A stretch of DNA of 64,000 nucleotides from Thiohalocapsa sp. (GTDB lineage Bacteria > Pseudomonadota > Gammaproteobacteria > Chromatiales > Chromatiaceae), in the NCBI GenBank assembly GCA_021736785.1, contig JAIPFF010000021.1, positions 1 through 64,000 on the forward strand, written 5' to 3'. This document shows, one piece after another, positions 25,053-34,399 of this stretch. The notes under the pieces are model-generated. The model made no database searches and had not been told where the DNA came from. It was given only the letters and a program-made list of their open reading frames with translations. Numbering within the stretch: the first letter of the stretch is position 1; each line of letters starts with the position of its first letter. Made by a program: the position numbers and the translations under genes.

Positions 25053-26492
25053 CTATACGTCCGCATCCATCACCTCGGCGCCCCATTGCTCAAGCGCATC
25101 GAGAATGGGCTGCGCGGCCGGGTCGTCGGCGCGCTCGGTGCGCAGCTCGACGATACGCTGCTCGAAACCGTCGATGACGATAGAACCGCCGGCGCCGGGG
25201 TCGGTCAGGCGCTCGAAACGCCAGGCGTCCCAGTCCTCGCGCTCGGCTTCGCCGAGGGTCTCGGGCCAATTGCGGGCGCGCATGCGAAACAGCATGGTCG
25301 GCAGGCGCGGGTCGTCGAAGCGCGGCTGCTCGGTTGCCAGCTCGGCCGGCTCCAATGCGCGCAGCCGCTCCATCTCGCGGCGGTCCGCGTCGGAGAAAAA
25401 GCCGCCGGTGTAGAGCATCAGGTCCGGATCGCTCGGCTCCTCGCGCCCCGGCCGATCGTAGGTCTCGGCCAGTTTTGCCATGAGTGCGCTCGCTTGCGTA
25501 GCCAGCGCGCCGGCATGGCGGGCGACTGCGTCCCGGTCGATGGCCCATCGCTCTGCGGCTTGCGCGGTGAGCGTATTCATCGGGGCCAGCATGGGCGAAG
25601 CATTGATCTTGAAGCCCTTGATCGGAATCCGCTGTACCCCCTCGGGCAGGTCGGCGGCCGGCGTAAACAGCCGCGCGCGGATGTCCTCGGCCGATAGGTC
25701 CAGCAGTTCAACGGGGTCATGGCGCAGATCGAAGCACAGGAGGCCGTTGGGATTGCCGGGCTGCGGACCGAGGATCGCGACCGGAGCCATGCAGCCGAGC
25801 TCGGCGGGATAGCGTTGGGAAACATGCAGCAGGGGCGCTCCCTTGTCGACGAGCGCCTGCACGGCCTGCTTGCGGCGCAGCGTCAGTGCGTAGTCGAACA
25901 GTTTCGGCTGCGCTTGCTTGAGCAGCCGCGCCATGCCGATCGTCGCGCGGACGTCGGCAAGTGCATCATGGGCCCCGGCATGGGGGATCTCGTTGGCGGC
26001 GGTCAGATGCTCGAGCTTGAAAGATGCGATACCGGGCTCGCGCTCTGGCCAGACGATGCCGTCGGGGCGCAGCGCATAGGCCAGGCGCAGGACATCGATC
26101 AGATCCCAGCGCGAGTTGCCGTTACGCCAGGCATGGGCGTAGGGATCCAGGAGATTGCGGTAAAACAGCGCGCGGGTGACTTCGTCATCGAAACGCAGGC
26201 TGTTGTAGCCGACTGCGCAGGTGCCGGGCTCCGCCAGTGCTCGCTGGATGGTGTCGGCGAAGTCGGCTTCGGGCACACCCTCGCGGGCTGCTCGCTGGGG
26301 CGTGATGCCGGTGACGAGGCAGGCATCGGGCTGCGGGAGAATATCCGACGCGGGCCGGCAAAACAGTTTCAGCGGCTCGCCGATCTCGTTCAGGTCGGAG
26401 TCGGTTCGCAGACCGGCGAACTGGCAAGGCCGGTCCTTTGCCGGTACGGAGCCCCAGGTCTCGTAGTCGTGCCAGTAGAAGGTATCGGCCAT
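25053..26492 (-). CDS. sbcB: Exodeoxyribonuclease I
   Basis: 3'-to-5' single-strand DNA exonuclease used in recombination and mismatch repair. The 479 residues are the length of E. coli ExoI. The DEDDh active site starts at FYWHDYETWG (Asp and Glu), with FDDEVTRALFYRN and HDALADVRATIGMARL giving the later acidic and His residues. The SH3-like and C-terminal regions follow, including FKINASPMLAPMNTL. It is a single gene on the minus strand. Confidence 0.96.
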   Translation of the reverse strand: MADTFYWHDYETWGSVPAKDRPCQFAGLRTDSDLNEIGEPLKLFCRPASDILPQPDACLVTGITPQRAAREGVPEADFADTIQRALAEPGTCAVGYNSLRFDDEVTRALFYRNLLDPYAHAWRNGNSRWDLIDVLRLAYALRPDGIVWPEREPGIASFKLEHLTAANEIPHAGAHDALADVRATIGMARLLKQAQPKLFDYALTLRRKQAVQALVDKGAPLLHVSQRYPAELGCMAPVAILGPQPGNPNGLLCFDLRHDPVELLDLSAEDIRARLFTPAADLPEGVQRIPIKGFKINASPMLAPMNTLTAQAAERWAIDRDAVARHAGALATQASALMAKLAETYDRPGREEPSDPDLMLYTGGFFSDADRREMERLRALEPAELATEQPRFDDPRLPTMLFRMRARNWPETLGEAEREDWDAWRFERLTDPGAGGSIVIDGFEQRIVELRTERADDPAAQPILDALEQWGAEVMDADV

Positions 26493-26723
26493 GGGCCGCC
26501 AGACTAGCAGATGCGCACGGTATCGGCACGCACGGCTGATGGGGCTTGTGCTTTGGCCCGATGGACGGGAGCGCCGGCGAGCAACGCTTCAAGGACGTGT
26601 GTCCCGCATCGATGGTAACGGACGCGCGTTGAAGTCGCGCCGATCGCCAAACTCGGCGCAAGGCGCATCGAAAACGCATGCCCGTGAAGTTGCCGCCATA
26701 TGCATCGGCGCTCGAAAACAACA

Positions 26724-26751
26724 GAGCCCGAAAGCTTCTGTTTTCGGGCTC
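26724..26751 (-). terminator. Intrinsic terminator of the rpsP-rimM-trmD-rplS operon
   Basis: A 10-bp inverted repeat (GAGCCCGAAA paired with TTTCGGGCTC, 8-base loop). On the minus strand the hairpin is followed by TGTTGTTTTCG, a T-rich but broken tract. It lies about 70 bases after the rplS stop, the expected place for the operon terminator. Confidence 0.7.
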
Positions 26752-26819
26752 GGATCCGGACGCCGGCGCTCGGGCTGCATCCGCCGCGCATCGACGGCGG
26801 CCGAGCAAGCAATCGGTTG

Positions 26820-27164
26820 CTAGATCTTTTCCTTGATGCGGGCAGCCTTGCCGGTACGTCCGCGCAGGTAGTACAGCTTCGCGCGGCGTACGTCGCCACG
26901 GCGCTTGACTTCGATGCCGGCGATGCTGGGGCTGTAGGTCTGGAAGACACGCTCCACGCCCTCGCCGTGGGACATCTTGCGCACCGTAAACGCGGAGTTC
27001 AGGCCGCGGTTGCGCTTGGCGATGCAGACGCCCTCGAAGGCTTGCAGACGCTCACGCTCGCCCTCCTTGACCTTGACTTGAACAACCAGGGTATCGCCGG
27101 GAGAAAACTCCGGGATCTCTTTACCCATCTGTTCTTTCTCGAGTTCTTCGATAATCGTGCTCAT
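26820..27164 (-). CDS. rplS: Ribosomal protein L19
   Basis: Large-subunit protein at the 30S-50S interface. The 114 residues carry the family motifs [29 protein letters not shown] and [26 protein letters not shown]. It follows trmD by 4 bp in the classic rpsP-rimM-trmD-rplS order. Confidence 0.98.
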   Translation of the reverse strand: MSTIIEELEKEQMGKEIPEFSPGDTLVVQVKVKEGERERLQAFEGVCIAKRNRGLNSAFTVRKMSHGEGVERVFQTYSPSIAGIEVKRRGDVRRAKLYYLRGRTGKAARIKEKI

Positions 27165-27168
27165 TTGG

Positions 27169-27939
27169 TTATCGCTCCTGTTGCGCTCCGGCGCCGCGGT
27201 GCGCCCGGATAAATTCGTCCAATAATCGACGCTCTTCGTCGTCGAGCGTACGTCGCTCGATCAACTCCGGCCGCCGTAGCCATGTTCGCCCCAGCGACTG
27301 CTGCAATCGCCACCGGGCAATGGATTTGTGGTCGCCGCCGAGCAGAACCTCCGGCACCCGCACGTCGTCGACCTCTTCGGGACGAGTGTAGTGCGGACAG
27401 TCCAGCAGCCCGTCGGCATGCGAGTCTTCACGTGCCGAGTCGGCATGCCCGAGCGCACCCGGCAACAGGCGAATGGCCGCATCCATAACCACCATCGCCG
27501 GCAGCTCGCCGCCGCTGAGCACGTAGTCGCCGATGGACCATTCCTCGTCGACACAGGCGTCGATCAGTCGCTCGTCGACCCCCTCGTAGCGTCCGGCGAG
27601 CAGAATCCAGCCCGGTGCGGCCGCGATGCGCGCAATCGCGGCTTGATCCAGGACACGACCCTGCGGCGACAGGTAAGCGACGCGGGCATCACAGCCCTCG
27701 GCGGCGGCCGCATCGCGTGCCGCGGCGATCGCGGCCCGCAGCGGCGCCACTTTCATCACCATCCCCGGCCCGCCACCATAGGGGCGGTCGTCCACCGTGC
27801 GATGCACATCGGTCGTGAAATCGCGGGGATTCCACAACGCCATGGTCGCAATGCCCTGCCGCAACGCCCTGGCGATCACGCCCTCGTCGGCAAAGATCCG
27901 GAACTGCTCCGGGAACAAGGTGATGACGTCGAATCGCAA
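27169..27939 (-). CDS. trmD: tRNA (guanine-N1-)-methyltransferase TrmD
   Basis: Methylates G37 of tRNAs using S-adenosylmethionine and thereby prevents frameshifting. The 256 residues start [13 protein letters not shown], from a TTG codon at 27939. The knotted SPOUT core shows [15 protein letters not shown] and [20 protein letters not shown], including the catalytic Asp region. [21 protein letters not shown] is also typical. Confidence 0.98.
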   Translation of the reverse strand: MRFDVITLFPEQFRIFADEGVIARALRQGIATMALWNPRDFTTDVHRTVDDRPYGGGPGMVMKVAPLRAAIAAARDAAAAEGCDARVAYLSPQGRVLDQAAIARIAAAPGWILLAGRYEGVDERLIDACVDEEWSIGDYVLSGGELPAMVVMDAAIRLLPGALGHADSAREDSHADGLLDCPHYTRPEEVDDVRVPEVLLGGDHKSIARWRLQQSLGRTWLRRPELIERRTLDDEERRLLDEFIRAHRGAGAQQER

Positions 27940-28090
27940 GGCATCGTCCGTTTGCGCCGAGTCTCGGGTTTCGTGGCCGCTACAGGTGATGCCGCGACGA
28001 CTGCGATGGCGCGGTTCAACCGCGACTTCGATCGCCTATCGGCGCTTGCGGCCCGCTTCCACGGCAACGCAGCCCGAGCGCGCCGGTTGC

Positions 28091-28588
28091 TCAGAAATCC
28101 GGGTCCCAATCCACCCGAATCAGGGCCTGCGCGAAGTCCACGTCTTTGACGACGTCGCCCCAGACGAATGGAATCAGTCGTTCCCGATCACCGGCCACAA
28201 CCAGCACATCGTTGGCGCCGGTCTCGAACAGATGGCTTACCCGGCCCATGTCCGTGCCTTCGGTGGTCACCACGGCCAGCCCTTCCAGGTCGGCCCAGTA
28301 GAACTCGTCCGCCCGCGGCGGCGGTAACTGGTCGCGGCGCACCGCGATGTTCTTGCCGATCAAGCCCGCTGCCTGGTCGCGGTCCTCGAACCCGCGCACG
28401 CGCGCCACCAAGCCTTTGCCGTGGCGCTTGCCCTCTGCCACTTCGTACGGCGTGCCGTCGAGCAGCCAAGGCGAGTAGCGCAGAATGTTTTCCCGCGGAT
28501 CGGTGTCGGAAAAGATCCGCACCCAACCCCGGACGCCATACAGGCCGGAAATGCGCCCCAGCACGATCAAGCGTGATTCATCGGCCAT
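28091..28588 (-). CDS. rimM: 16S rRNA processing protein RimM
   Basis: Ribosome maturation factor that binds S19 and helps assemble the 30S head. It has 165 residues: an N-terminal RimM domain (LGRISGLYGVRGWVRIFS) and a C-terminal PRC-barrel (EFYWADLEGLAVVTTEGTDMG, then ERLIPFVWGDVVKDVDF). The gap to trmD is about 150 bp, longer than usual, while gene order is conserved. Confidence 0.97.
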   Translation of the reverse strand: MADESRLIVLGRISGLYGVRGWVRIFSDTDPRENILRYSPWLLDGTPYEVAEGKRHGKGLVARVRGFEDRDQAAGLIGKNIAVRRDQLPPPRADEFYWADLEGLAVVTTEGTDMGRVSHLFETGANDVLVVAGDRERLIPFVWGDVVKDVDFAQALIRVDWDPDF

Positions 28589-28680
28589 GGCCTAGCGGCG
28601 ACCGTGGCTCGGGGCTGCCCCGGGGGCCAACGATTGCCCGCCCGGACGCCGTAAGAGCCGAGCCGGCCTTGTCTCGCGCC

Positions 28681-28950
28681 TCAGACCGCGGCCGGCGCTT
28701 GCTCGGCCTGCTTCGCCGCATCCTTCAGCAGCTTGGCGACGCGCTCGGTGGGCTGCGCACCCTGCTGAAGCCAGTGCTCGGCACGGGCGCGATCGACACG
28801 CAGGCGCTCTTCTCCGCCGGTCGCAACGGGGTTGAAGAACCCGATGCGCTCGATGGACCGGCCATCACGCGACTTGCGGATGTCGGAGACGACGATTTGG
28901 TAGAAGGGGCGCTTCTTGGCGCCGCCTCGGGACAGACGGATCTTGACCAT
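28681..28950 (-). CDS. rpsP: Ribosomal protein S16
   Basis: Small-subunit protein, 89 residues, starting [20 protein letters not shown] at the ATG at 28950; the open frame upstream is not part of it. RERIGFFNP-type sequence ([17 protein letters not shown]) and a C-terminal Ala-rich tail complete the family pattern. It is first in the rpsP-rimM-trmD-rplS operon. Confidence 0.98.
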   Translation of the reverse strand: MVKIRLSRGGAKKRPFYQIVVSDIRKSRDGRSIERIGFFNPVATGGEERLRVDRARAEHWLQQGAQPTERVAKLLKDAAKQAEQAPAAV

Positions 28951-29012
28951 GTGCGATTCCGATGCAGACGGTTGAACGGCAAACCTGCACTCGGAGCGCA
29001 GGTAAACGTGCA

Positions 29013-29040
29013 AATATACACGATCGAACAGGAATTGGAA
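29013..29040 (-). promoter_or_regulatory. Probable sigma-70 promoter of the rpsP operon
   Basis: On the minus strand TTCCAA is followed 16 bases later by TATATT, a 5/6 match to the -10 box. It lies about 65 bp before the rpsP start, in a local AT-rich pocket, with the neighbouring alpha-E gene ending just beyond it. Confidence 0.5.
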
Positions 29041-29095
29041 GAGGCTCCGACGACTCGTTTGCACCCGGTTCGGGCGCCGCTCGGGCGCGACGCAC

Positions 29096-30043
29096 TCAGT
29101 CGTGGTCCGCGGAAACCAACGGCGGCGGAAACCAAGTCCCGGCAATCTCTGCATGGAGGTCGCCGATGCCGAGTTGGAGATCATCGACGAAGGCATGCAG
29201 ATCGCCCTGCGTCAGCCGCTCCAAATCGGCGCCGTCGAGGGAGCGCGAGAGGCGGTTGGCGAAGCGCAACGAGGCCTCGTTGCGCGGCAGCCGCTCCAGG
29301 CTCAGGCTCGCGTGCCGGCAGCAGTAGCGCACCGAGCGCGGGAACAAGGGGCTCTGAAAGATAAACCGCAGCACCGGCGTGCGCTGCACCCGGATCTGCT
29401 CGCTGCGCCGGTACATTTGGTAGGCGGTCATCGACTTCAGCACGCTGACCCACTGAATGTTGTCGTAGGGCCGCAGTTCTTCGGCATCGGGCAGCAGTGT
29501 TGCGGAGCGCACGTCGGCGATGCGAGTGGTCATATCGGCCCGCTCCAAATAGCGCCCGAGACGCAGGAATTCGTAGCCCTCGTCGTGCAGCATGGTTCCG
29601 TCCAACAGCCCCGAGATGGTCTGACAGCCCGTGATCAGGGCGCGCAGATAGCCGTGGCGCCCGGTCTTGGTCGTACCTTTCTGAAGCTGGTCGCCGGCGA
29701 ACAGGTAGAGCCCGTTGATCTGCTCCCAGGCCTCGCGCGGGACGATGTCGCGGATGGTGCGACAGTTCTCCCGGGCCGCGGCCAGCGCCGACATGATCGA
29801 GCCGGGATGGCGCTCGTCGCCCAGCAGAAAGCGCACCACTTGGCGCTCGCCGTAGTCCTTGAAGTGCTCCTCGAACAGGTCGTTGGAGCCTGTGATATCG
29901 ATCAGCGGCCGCCAGCCCGGGGCGATACCCTTCGGCAGGTCCAGCAGCAGGTTGGCGTTGACGCTGACGACGCGGGCGGTGTTCTCGGCGCGCTCGACGG
30001 AGCGCGCGAGCCAATAGATGTTCTCGGCGACGCGGGAGAGCAT
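29096..30043 (-). CDS. Alpha-E domain protein (DUF403)
   Basis: All-helical alpha-E family protein of 315 residues. The N-terminal signature [20 protein letters not shown] is intact, as is the [10 protein letters not shown] continuation and the later [15 protein letters not shown]. The family is thought to work with the circularly permuted ATP-grasp protein encoded 40 bp upstream, probably in forming a peptide bond on a small molecule or protein; the exact product is not known. AGGAG lies at a good distance before the ATG. Confidence 0.93.
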   Translation of the reverse strand: MLSRVAENIYWLARSVERAENTARVVSVNANLLLDLPKGIAPGWRPLIDITGSNDLFEEHFKDYGERQVVRFLLGDERHPGSIMSALAAARENCRTIRDIVPREAWEQINGLYLFAGDQLQKGTTKTGRHGYLRALITGCQTISGLLDGTMLHDEGYEFLRLGRYLERADMTTRIADVRSATLLPDAEELRPYDNIQWVSVLKSMTAYQMYRRSEQIRVQRTPVLRFIFQSPLFPRSVRYCCRHASLSLERLPRNEASLRFANRLSRSLDGADLERLTQGDLHAFVDDLQLGIGDLHAEIAGTWFPPPLVSADHD

Positions 30044-30083
30044 GCAGGGGCTCCTGAAGGCAAAAAAGGGCGAATGCCGGTGC

Positions 30084-31583
30084 TTAGGACTGGGACTGGC
30101 TTTGGGCCTGCAGCTGGCCGTCGGCCGATTCCGCGGCCCATTCCGGGACGATCCACGTATCCTTGCTGCCGCCGCCCTGGGAGGAATTGACCACCAGCGA
30201 GCCCTTGCGCAGGGCGACGCGGGTGAGACCGCCCATGGTCACCTGCTGGCGGTCGGCCGACAGAATGAAGGGCCGAAGATCCACATGCCTGGGCTCCACA
30301 TTGCCCTTGATCACCGTCGGCACCGTCGACAGGCGCAGCGTCGGCTGGGCGATGTAATTACGGGGATCCTTCTTGATCAGGGCCGCAAACTTATCGCACT
30401 CGGCCTGGGTCGATGCCGGCCCGACCAGCATGCCGTAACCGCCCGACTCGTTGGCCGGTTTCACCACCAACTCGCTCAAATGCTCGAGCACGTATTTGCG
30501 CGCGTCGGCTTCCATGCAACGGAAAGTGGGCACGTTCGGGATGATCGGATCCTCGTCGAGATAGTACTTGATGATCTCGGGCACGAACGCATACACCACC
30601 TTGTCGTCGGCGACGCCGGCACCCGGCGCATTGGCCAAGGCCACATTGCCCGCTTTCCAGGCCCGAACCAGCCCGGGCACGCCGAGCATGGAATCCGGCA
30701 GAAACGCCTCCGGATCGAGGAACAGATCATCGACGCGGCGGTAGATCACGTCGACCCGGGCCGGCCCGTCGATGGTGCGCATATAGCAGCAGTCATCGTC
30801 GTCGACGAACAGATCGCGCCCTTCCACGAGCTCCGCACCCATCTGCTGCGCCAGGTAGGAGTGCTCGAAATAGGCGGAGTTGTAGATACCCGGGGTCAGC
30901 ACGACGACTTCGGGGTATTCCGCCGGGCGCGGCGACAGCGCGGCCAGGGTATCGAAGAGTTGCGACGGATAGTCGTCCACCGGCAGCGGCGCGTAGTGCT
31001 CGAACAGCTCCGGGAAGACGCGCTTGGTGACCAGGCGGTTCTCCAGCATGTACGAGACGCCGGACGGCACTCGCAGGTTGTCTTCCAGCACGTATAGCGT
31101 GCCGTCCCCGTCCCGAACGAGGTCCGATCCGCAGACGTGGGCCCAGATGCCGAGCGGCGGATCGACGCCGACGCACTGCGGGCGGAAGTTGGCTGACTTG
31201 GCCAGCACTTCCGCGGGAAAAACGCCGTCGGCCACGATCTTCTGATCGTGATAGAGATCATCGATGAACAGGTTCAGCGCCTGCACGCGCTGCTTCAGCC
31301 CGGCCTCGACCCGGCGCCATTCCTGCTCGGGAATCACCCGCGGAATCACATCGAACGGCCAAGTGCGATCGATTGCACCGCCCTCTTCGGAATAGACCGT
31401 AAAGGTGATTCCCATCTCTTTGATCGAGACCTCGGCTGCCTCCTGACGGGCGCCGAGCTCCTCGGGGCCGAGCGCGGCAAGGTCTTCGGCGAGGGCTCGC
31501 GTCTGCACCCGAGCCCGGCCGGGGCCCTCGAGCAGTTCGTCGTAAAACCCTTCGCAGGGATAAGTCGACCAGTCGATCGTCAT
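30084..31583 (-). CDS. Circularly permuted ATP-grasp protein (DUF404/DUF407)
   Basis: A 499-residue enzyme of the circularly permuted ATP-grasp family, predicted to form amide bonds by an acyl-phosphate route. I place the start at 31583 (MTIDWSTYPCEGFYDELL), which fits the usual F-Y-D-E beginning; upstream codons in frame lack similarity. Characteristic stretches are GIWAHVCGSDLVRD, YVLEDNLRVPSGVSYMLENR, VVVLTPGIYNSAYFEHSYLA, VVKPANESGGYGMLVGP (ATP-binding) and the C-terminal SSQGGGSKDTWI. It forms a two-gene operon with the alpha-E gene. The transglutaminase-like and proteasome-like genes often found with such pairs are not seen nearby. Confidence 0.93.
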   Translation of the reverse strand: MTIDWSTYPCEGFYDELLEGPGRARVQTRALAEDLAALGPEELGARQEAAEVSIKEMGITFTVYSEEGGAIDRTWPFDVIPRVIPEQEWRRVEAGLKQRVQALNLFIDDLYHDQKIVADGVFPAEVLAKSANFRPQCVGVDPPLGIWAHVCGSDLVRDGDGTLYVLEDNLRVPSGVSYMLENRLVTKRVFPELFEHYAPLPVDDYPSQLFDTLAALSPRPAEYPEVVVLTPGIYNSAYFEHSYLAQQMGAELVEGRDLFVDDDDCCYMRTIDGPARVDVIYRRVDDLFLDPEAFLPDSMLGVPGLVRAWKAGNVALANAPGAGVADDKVVYAFVPEIIKYYLDEDPIIPNVPTFRCMEADARKYVLEHLSELVVKPANESGGYGMLVGPASTQAECDKFAALIKKDPRNYIAQPTLRLSTVPTVIKGNVEPRHVDLRPFILSADRQQVTMGGLTRVALRKGSLVVNSSQGGGSKDTWIVPEWAAESADGQLQAQSQSQS

Positions 31584-32248
31584 GGCCGGGCAAGCTCCTG
31601 TTCTCTGCTGCGGCGGCGGTTGGGAAAGGGTGCTCCGGCTGCTACGGGCAGCGGCACCGTTTGTGATCGCATCGGGGCGCCTGCCGCGCGGCCACGGCGA
31701 TGGCGGGAGCCCGCCCCGGCAGGTTCCGACAATCGGCGCCATGGAGGGCGGCGCCGGCGGATGTTCGCGGCGGCGGAATCACGACCGCGCCTGCACCATA
31801 TCACCGGCCGCCTGATTGTTGCGCCCGGCGGCCCTCGAGATCAATCACCGCGTCGCCGAGCACGTCTTCGCCGGCGGCCGCGCATGCCTGCAGCGGACCT
31901 CGCGGCCCGTGATCCAGGTCGCGGTTCCCGAATAAGTCCCTGCGGCGAATGCCCATTCAGGCCGGTGAATTGAAAAATCTCATAGACTGGTTTTTCAGAA
32001 TATTGCCATATAACGATACAGCCTGCCGAAACGTACCCCGAAGGGGTCGCCTAACCGGCGGCGATCCTGCATCGCTCAACCGCCGCGCGCAGCCGGCGCG
32101 CGAGGGGATCGGCACCGGTGGAGTCAGGCTAGGTCGGGCGGTTCCTTCGCGCCGCCGACGGCAGTCCATCGAGGCGACAGGACGCGGACGGCCGCCGGCA
32201 CAGCCGGGGAACGACAACATTGTTCATCGAACACGGAGTTGCAACGTC
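31584..32248. other. Intergenic region with hairpins and possible promoter, no supported gene
   Basis: Upstream of both the ATP-grasp operon (minus) and a tiny membrane-protein gene (plus). The GC drops sharply near 31970-32025. There TGAAAAA (31971-31977) and TTTTTCA (31991-31997) form an inverted repeat, followed by CATATAACG, which contains a -10-like TATAAC. A short hairpin ACCCC-GAA-GGGGT lies near 32034. I find no coding region. Confidence 0.45.
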
Positions 32249-32353
32249 ATGCGTTACTTGGCAAAAATCAAAGCGCTGACCTTCAGCGAGATCATTTCGA
32301 TCGTCCTCGTCATCGCCATTCCGTTGGCGATCGGCTACGGCTTGCTGGCCTGA
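32249..32353 (+). CDS. 34-residue single-helix membrane peptide
   Basis: The frame MRYLAKIKALTFSEIISIVL... encodes a basic N-terminus (KIK) and a strongly hydrophobic C-terminal helix, positions about 14-33, ending GLLA. A GGAG lies 10 bases before the ATG. The composition (single helix, positive N-terminus, no charge after it) is typical of small regulatory or stabilising membrane proteins. No partner can be named; the next genes are the hydrogenase operon about 900 bp downstream. Confidence 0.5.
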   Translation: MRYLAKIKALTFSEIISIVLVIAIPLAIGYGLLA

Positions 32354-32931
32354 TCGAGCACTGATCGCCGCGCGGCGGCGCCGGGTTGTCCGGTGCCGCT
32401 GCCGCCCTTCCCGGTGGCTGCACCCCGGCAGCCCGCCCTACCAACATTCTGCGCACGCCACGGCGCCCGGTGCGTTCGGTCGTGGCCCGTGCTGCGATAC
32501 GCTTTCCACGAACGCCGCCTTTTCCCTGCACCCTCCGTTTTCCGTCGACGCTCGATTCCCGCCGGCACCACGTTTCACACCGGCACCACGCTTCCTACCG
32601 ATCCCCGCTCTGCGCCGTTGCCCCTCTCTGCGCCCTTCGGCCCAACGCCAACGTCCGCACCCGGCCCCGCGGCGTCGGTCCAGACGCGCGCCCCCCGCGG
32701 CGATCACGCGCCCAAAGCCGCGAATGAAGCACACCGACAATTCAATCAAGCGACTCAATAAAAGCCTCTCGTTTTGATAGGTTTATTAATTGCTTATTTA
32801 CCCTTTTAACCAATTAACAGACCGGTGAATATCATCGTCGCTTTTGATTCATCGAAGTCGGCGGGCATTCTTCATGGCGAGCACCGGAGCCGGAGAAAAC
32901 AACGGGCTCAATAACCAATACACAGCTCGAC

Positions 32932-32945
32932 TTGATCCAAGTCAA
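32932..32945 (+). promoter_or_regulatory. FNR-type binding site upstream of hynS
   Basis: TTGATCCAAGTCAA matches the FNR consensus TTGAT-N4-ATCAA at 9 of 10 positions. A TCGAAT (32971-32976) about 30 bp downstream could serve as the -10 box, which would place the site near -44, close to the usual -41.5. FNR control of the hyn hydrogenase is known in Thiocapsa, so the site makes biological sense. The leader would be about 250 bases. Confidence 0.65.
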
Positions 32946-33089
32946 ATGCTTTTTCAATGAGCCGAACGGGTCGAATTTTTCCGCCTACATTGAATACCAC
33001 AAGCGCGGCCAATCGGTTTCCAACAAGTAATTCATCGTTTTTTCATGTAGTTCCGAGACACCGCAAGAGTGCCGTGATTGACAATTATC

Positions 33090-33109
33090 ATTGACGCAAT
33101 GACGTCAAT
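33090..33109. repeat. Palindrome ATTGAC-N8-GTCAAT in hynS leader
   Basis: Perfect 6-bp arms around GCAATGAC; the centre of the right arm contains the 8-bp palindrome TGACGTCA. A further TTGAC half-site lies at 33078-33082, 13 bp before the left arm. It is about 125 bp before the hynS start and may bind a second dimeric regulator, downstream of the FNR-like promoter. Confidence 0.5.
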
Positions 33110-33232
33110 TGGTGCGGAAAGGGATGAAATGCCACCGCCGAACAATACCCTTACGCGGGCTGCGAACCGCGAGTGGTGGCTGATAAACAAGCCCATCAAA
33201 GGCAATTAAAAACCAACTTAGGAGGGCAATTA

Positions 33233-34297
33233 ATGGCAACCCAACCAACCCTGGGCGAGGTGCTTCAGAGCCAAGGCGTCAGCCGTCGCGCATTCATGAA
33301 ATTCTGCTCCGCGACGGCATCATTGATGGCGCTGCCGGCGGGCATGGGCGCCGCGATGGCGGAAACACTGGCCAGCGCAAAGCGTCCGTCGGTTATTTGG
33401 CTCTCTTTCCAGGAATGCACGGGCTGCACCGAGGCGCTGACTCGTTCGCACGCGCCGACCATCGAGGGGCTGATCTTCGATTTCGTTTCGCTGGATTACC
33501 ACCACACGCTGCAAGCCGCCTCCGGAGACGCCGCGGAGCATGCCCGCGAGCAGGCCCAGCACGACCATGCGGGGGAGTACCTCGTGCTGGTCGACGGGTC
33601 GATTCCGCTGATGGAGCACTGTTCGACCATCGCCGGCATCAGCAATGTGCAAATGCTCAAAGAGGCCTGCGCCGACGCCGCCGCGGTCATCAACATCGGC
33701 ACCTGCTCCGCTTACGGCGGCTTGCCGATGGCAAAGCCCAATCCCACCAACGCGGTCGCGGTCGGCGACATCATCACCGACAAGCCTATCGTCAACATCC
33801 CCGGCTGCCCGCCGATGCCTCTGGCCATTACCGGGGTCATCGCCCACTACCTGACCATGGGCGGCATGCCGGAACTGGACCACTTGGGCCGCCCGCAAGC
33901 GTTCTTCGGCGAGAACATCCACGACCGCTGTTATCGGCGCCCGTTCTACGACCGCGGCCAGTTCGCGGAGACCTTCGACGACGAGGGCGCCCGCAAAGGC
34001 TGGTGCCTGTACAAGCTCGGCTGCAAGGCCCCGACCACCTACAACGCCTGCGCGCACCTGAAGTGGAACAACGGTGTCAGCTTCCCGATCCAGTCCGGTC
34101 ACGGCTGCCTGGGCTGCTCGGAGCCCAACTTCTGGGACGCGCTGGCGGTGTACGACTCCCCGGCCAAAGGCCAGTTCGGCGACGGCGCCAAACTGGGTGC
34201 CGCAACCGTCGCCGGCGCGGCGCTCGGTGCCGGCGCAGCGGTGCTGGCGCGGCGCAAGAAGACGCGCATCGCGGAGGAAGAAGAGTCGGCGAGCTGA
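33233..34297 (+). CDS. hynS: [NiFe]-hydrogenase small subunit HynS
   Basis: Electron-transfer subunit of a membrane-attached group 1 uptake hydrogenase. The start at 33233 has AGGAGGG just upstream; an earlier in-frame start lacks one. The 354 residues begin with a Tat signal (GVSRRAFMKFCSATASLMAL). The proximal cluster motif is ECTGCTE (C62, C65). Further ligands lie in NIGTCSAYGG and NIPGCPP, then DRCYRRPFYDRGQFAE, LGCKAPTTYNACA and GHGCLGCSEPNFWD. The end is a hydrophobic tail anchor (LGAATVAGAALGAGAAVLA) with RRKK. The operon hynS-isp1-isp2-hynL places two redox genes between the subunits, as in Thiocapsa. Confidence 0.96.
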   Translation: MATQPTLGEVLQSQGVSRRAFMKFCSATASLMALPAGMGAAMAETLASAKRPSVIWLSFQECTGCTEALTRSHAPTIEGLIFDFVSLDYHHTLQAASGDAAEHAREQAQHDHAGEYLVLVDGSIPLMEHCSTIAGISNVQMLKEACADAAAVINIGTCSAYGGLPMAKPNPTNAVAVGDIITDKPIVNIPGCPPMPLAITGVIAHYLTMGGMPELDHLGRPQAFFGENIHDRCYRRPFYDRGQFAETFDDEGARKGWCLYKLGCKAPTTYNACAHLKWNNGVSFPIQSGHGCLGCSEPNFWDALAVYDSPAKGQFGDGAKLGAATVAGAALGAGAAVLARRKKTRIAEEEESAS

Positions 34298-34399
34298 CAG
34301 CCGCACCCGACAAATCCCGACCGGTCCGCTCGGCGGGCGGGTGCGGGAAGACAAGGCATCTACACACCAAAATCAAAAACCACCGGAGGACAGAACCCC

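Larger units (their letters stand above)
32354..33232. other. AT-rich leader of the hydrogenase operon
   Basis: Nearly 880 bases without a supported gene. The first 400 are GC-rich and Pro/Arg-biased in all frames. From about 32760 the sequence becomes strikingly AT-rich for this genome (for example TTTATTAATTGCTTATTT), and this AT-rich part contains the FNR-like site at 32932-32945 and a long palindrome at 33090-33109. It is best read as a regulatory region of hynS. Confidence 0.6.
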
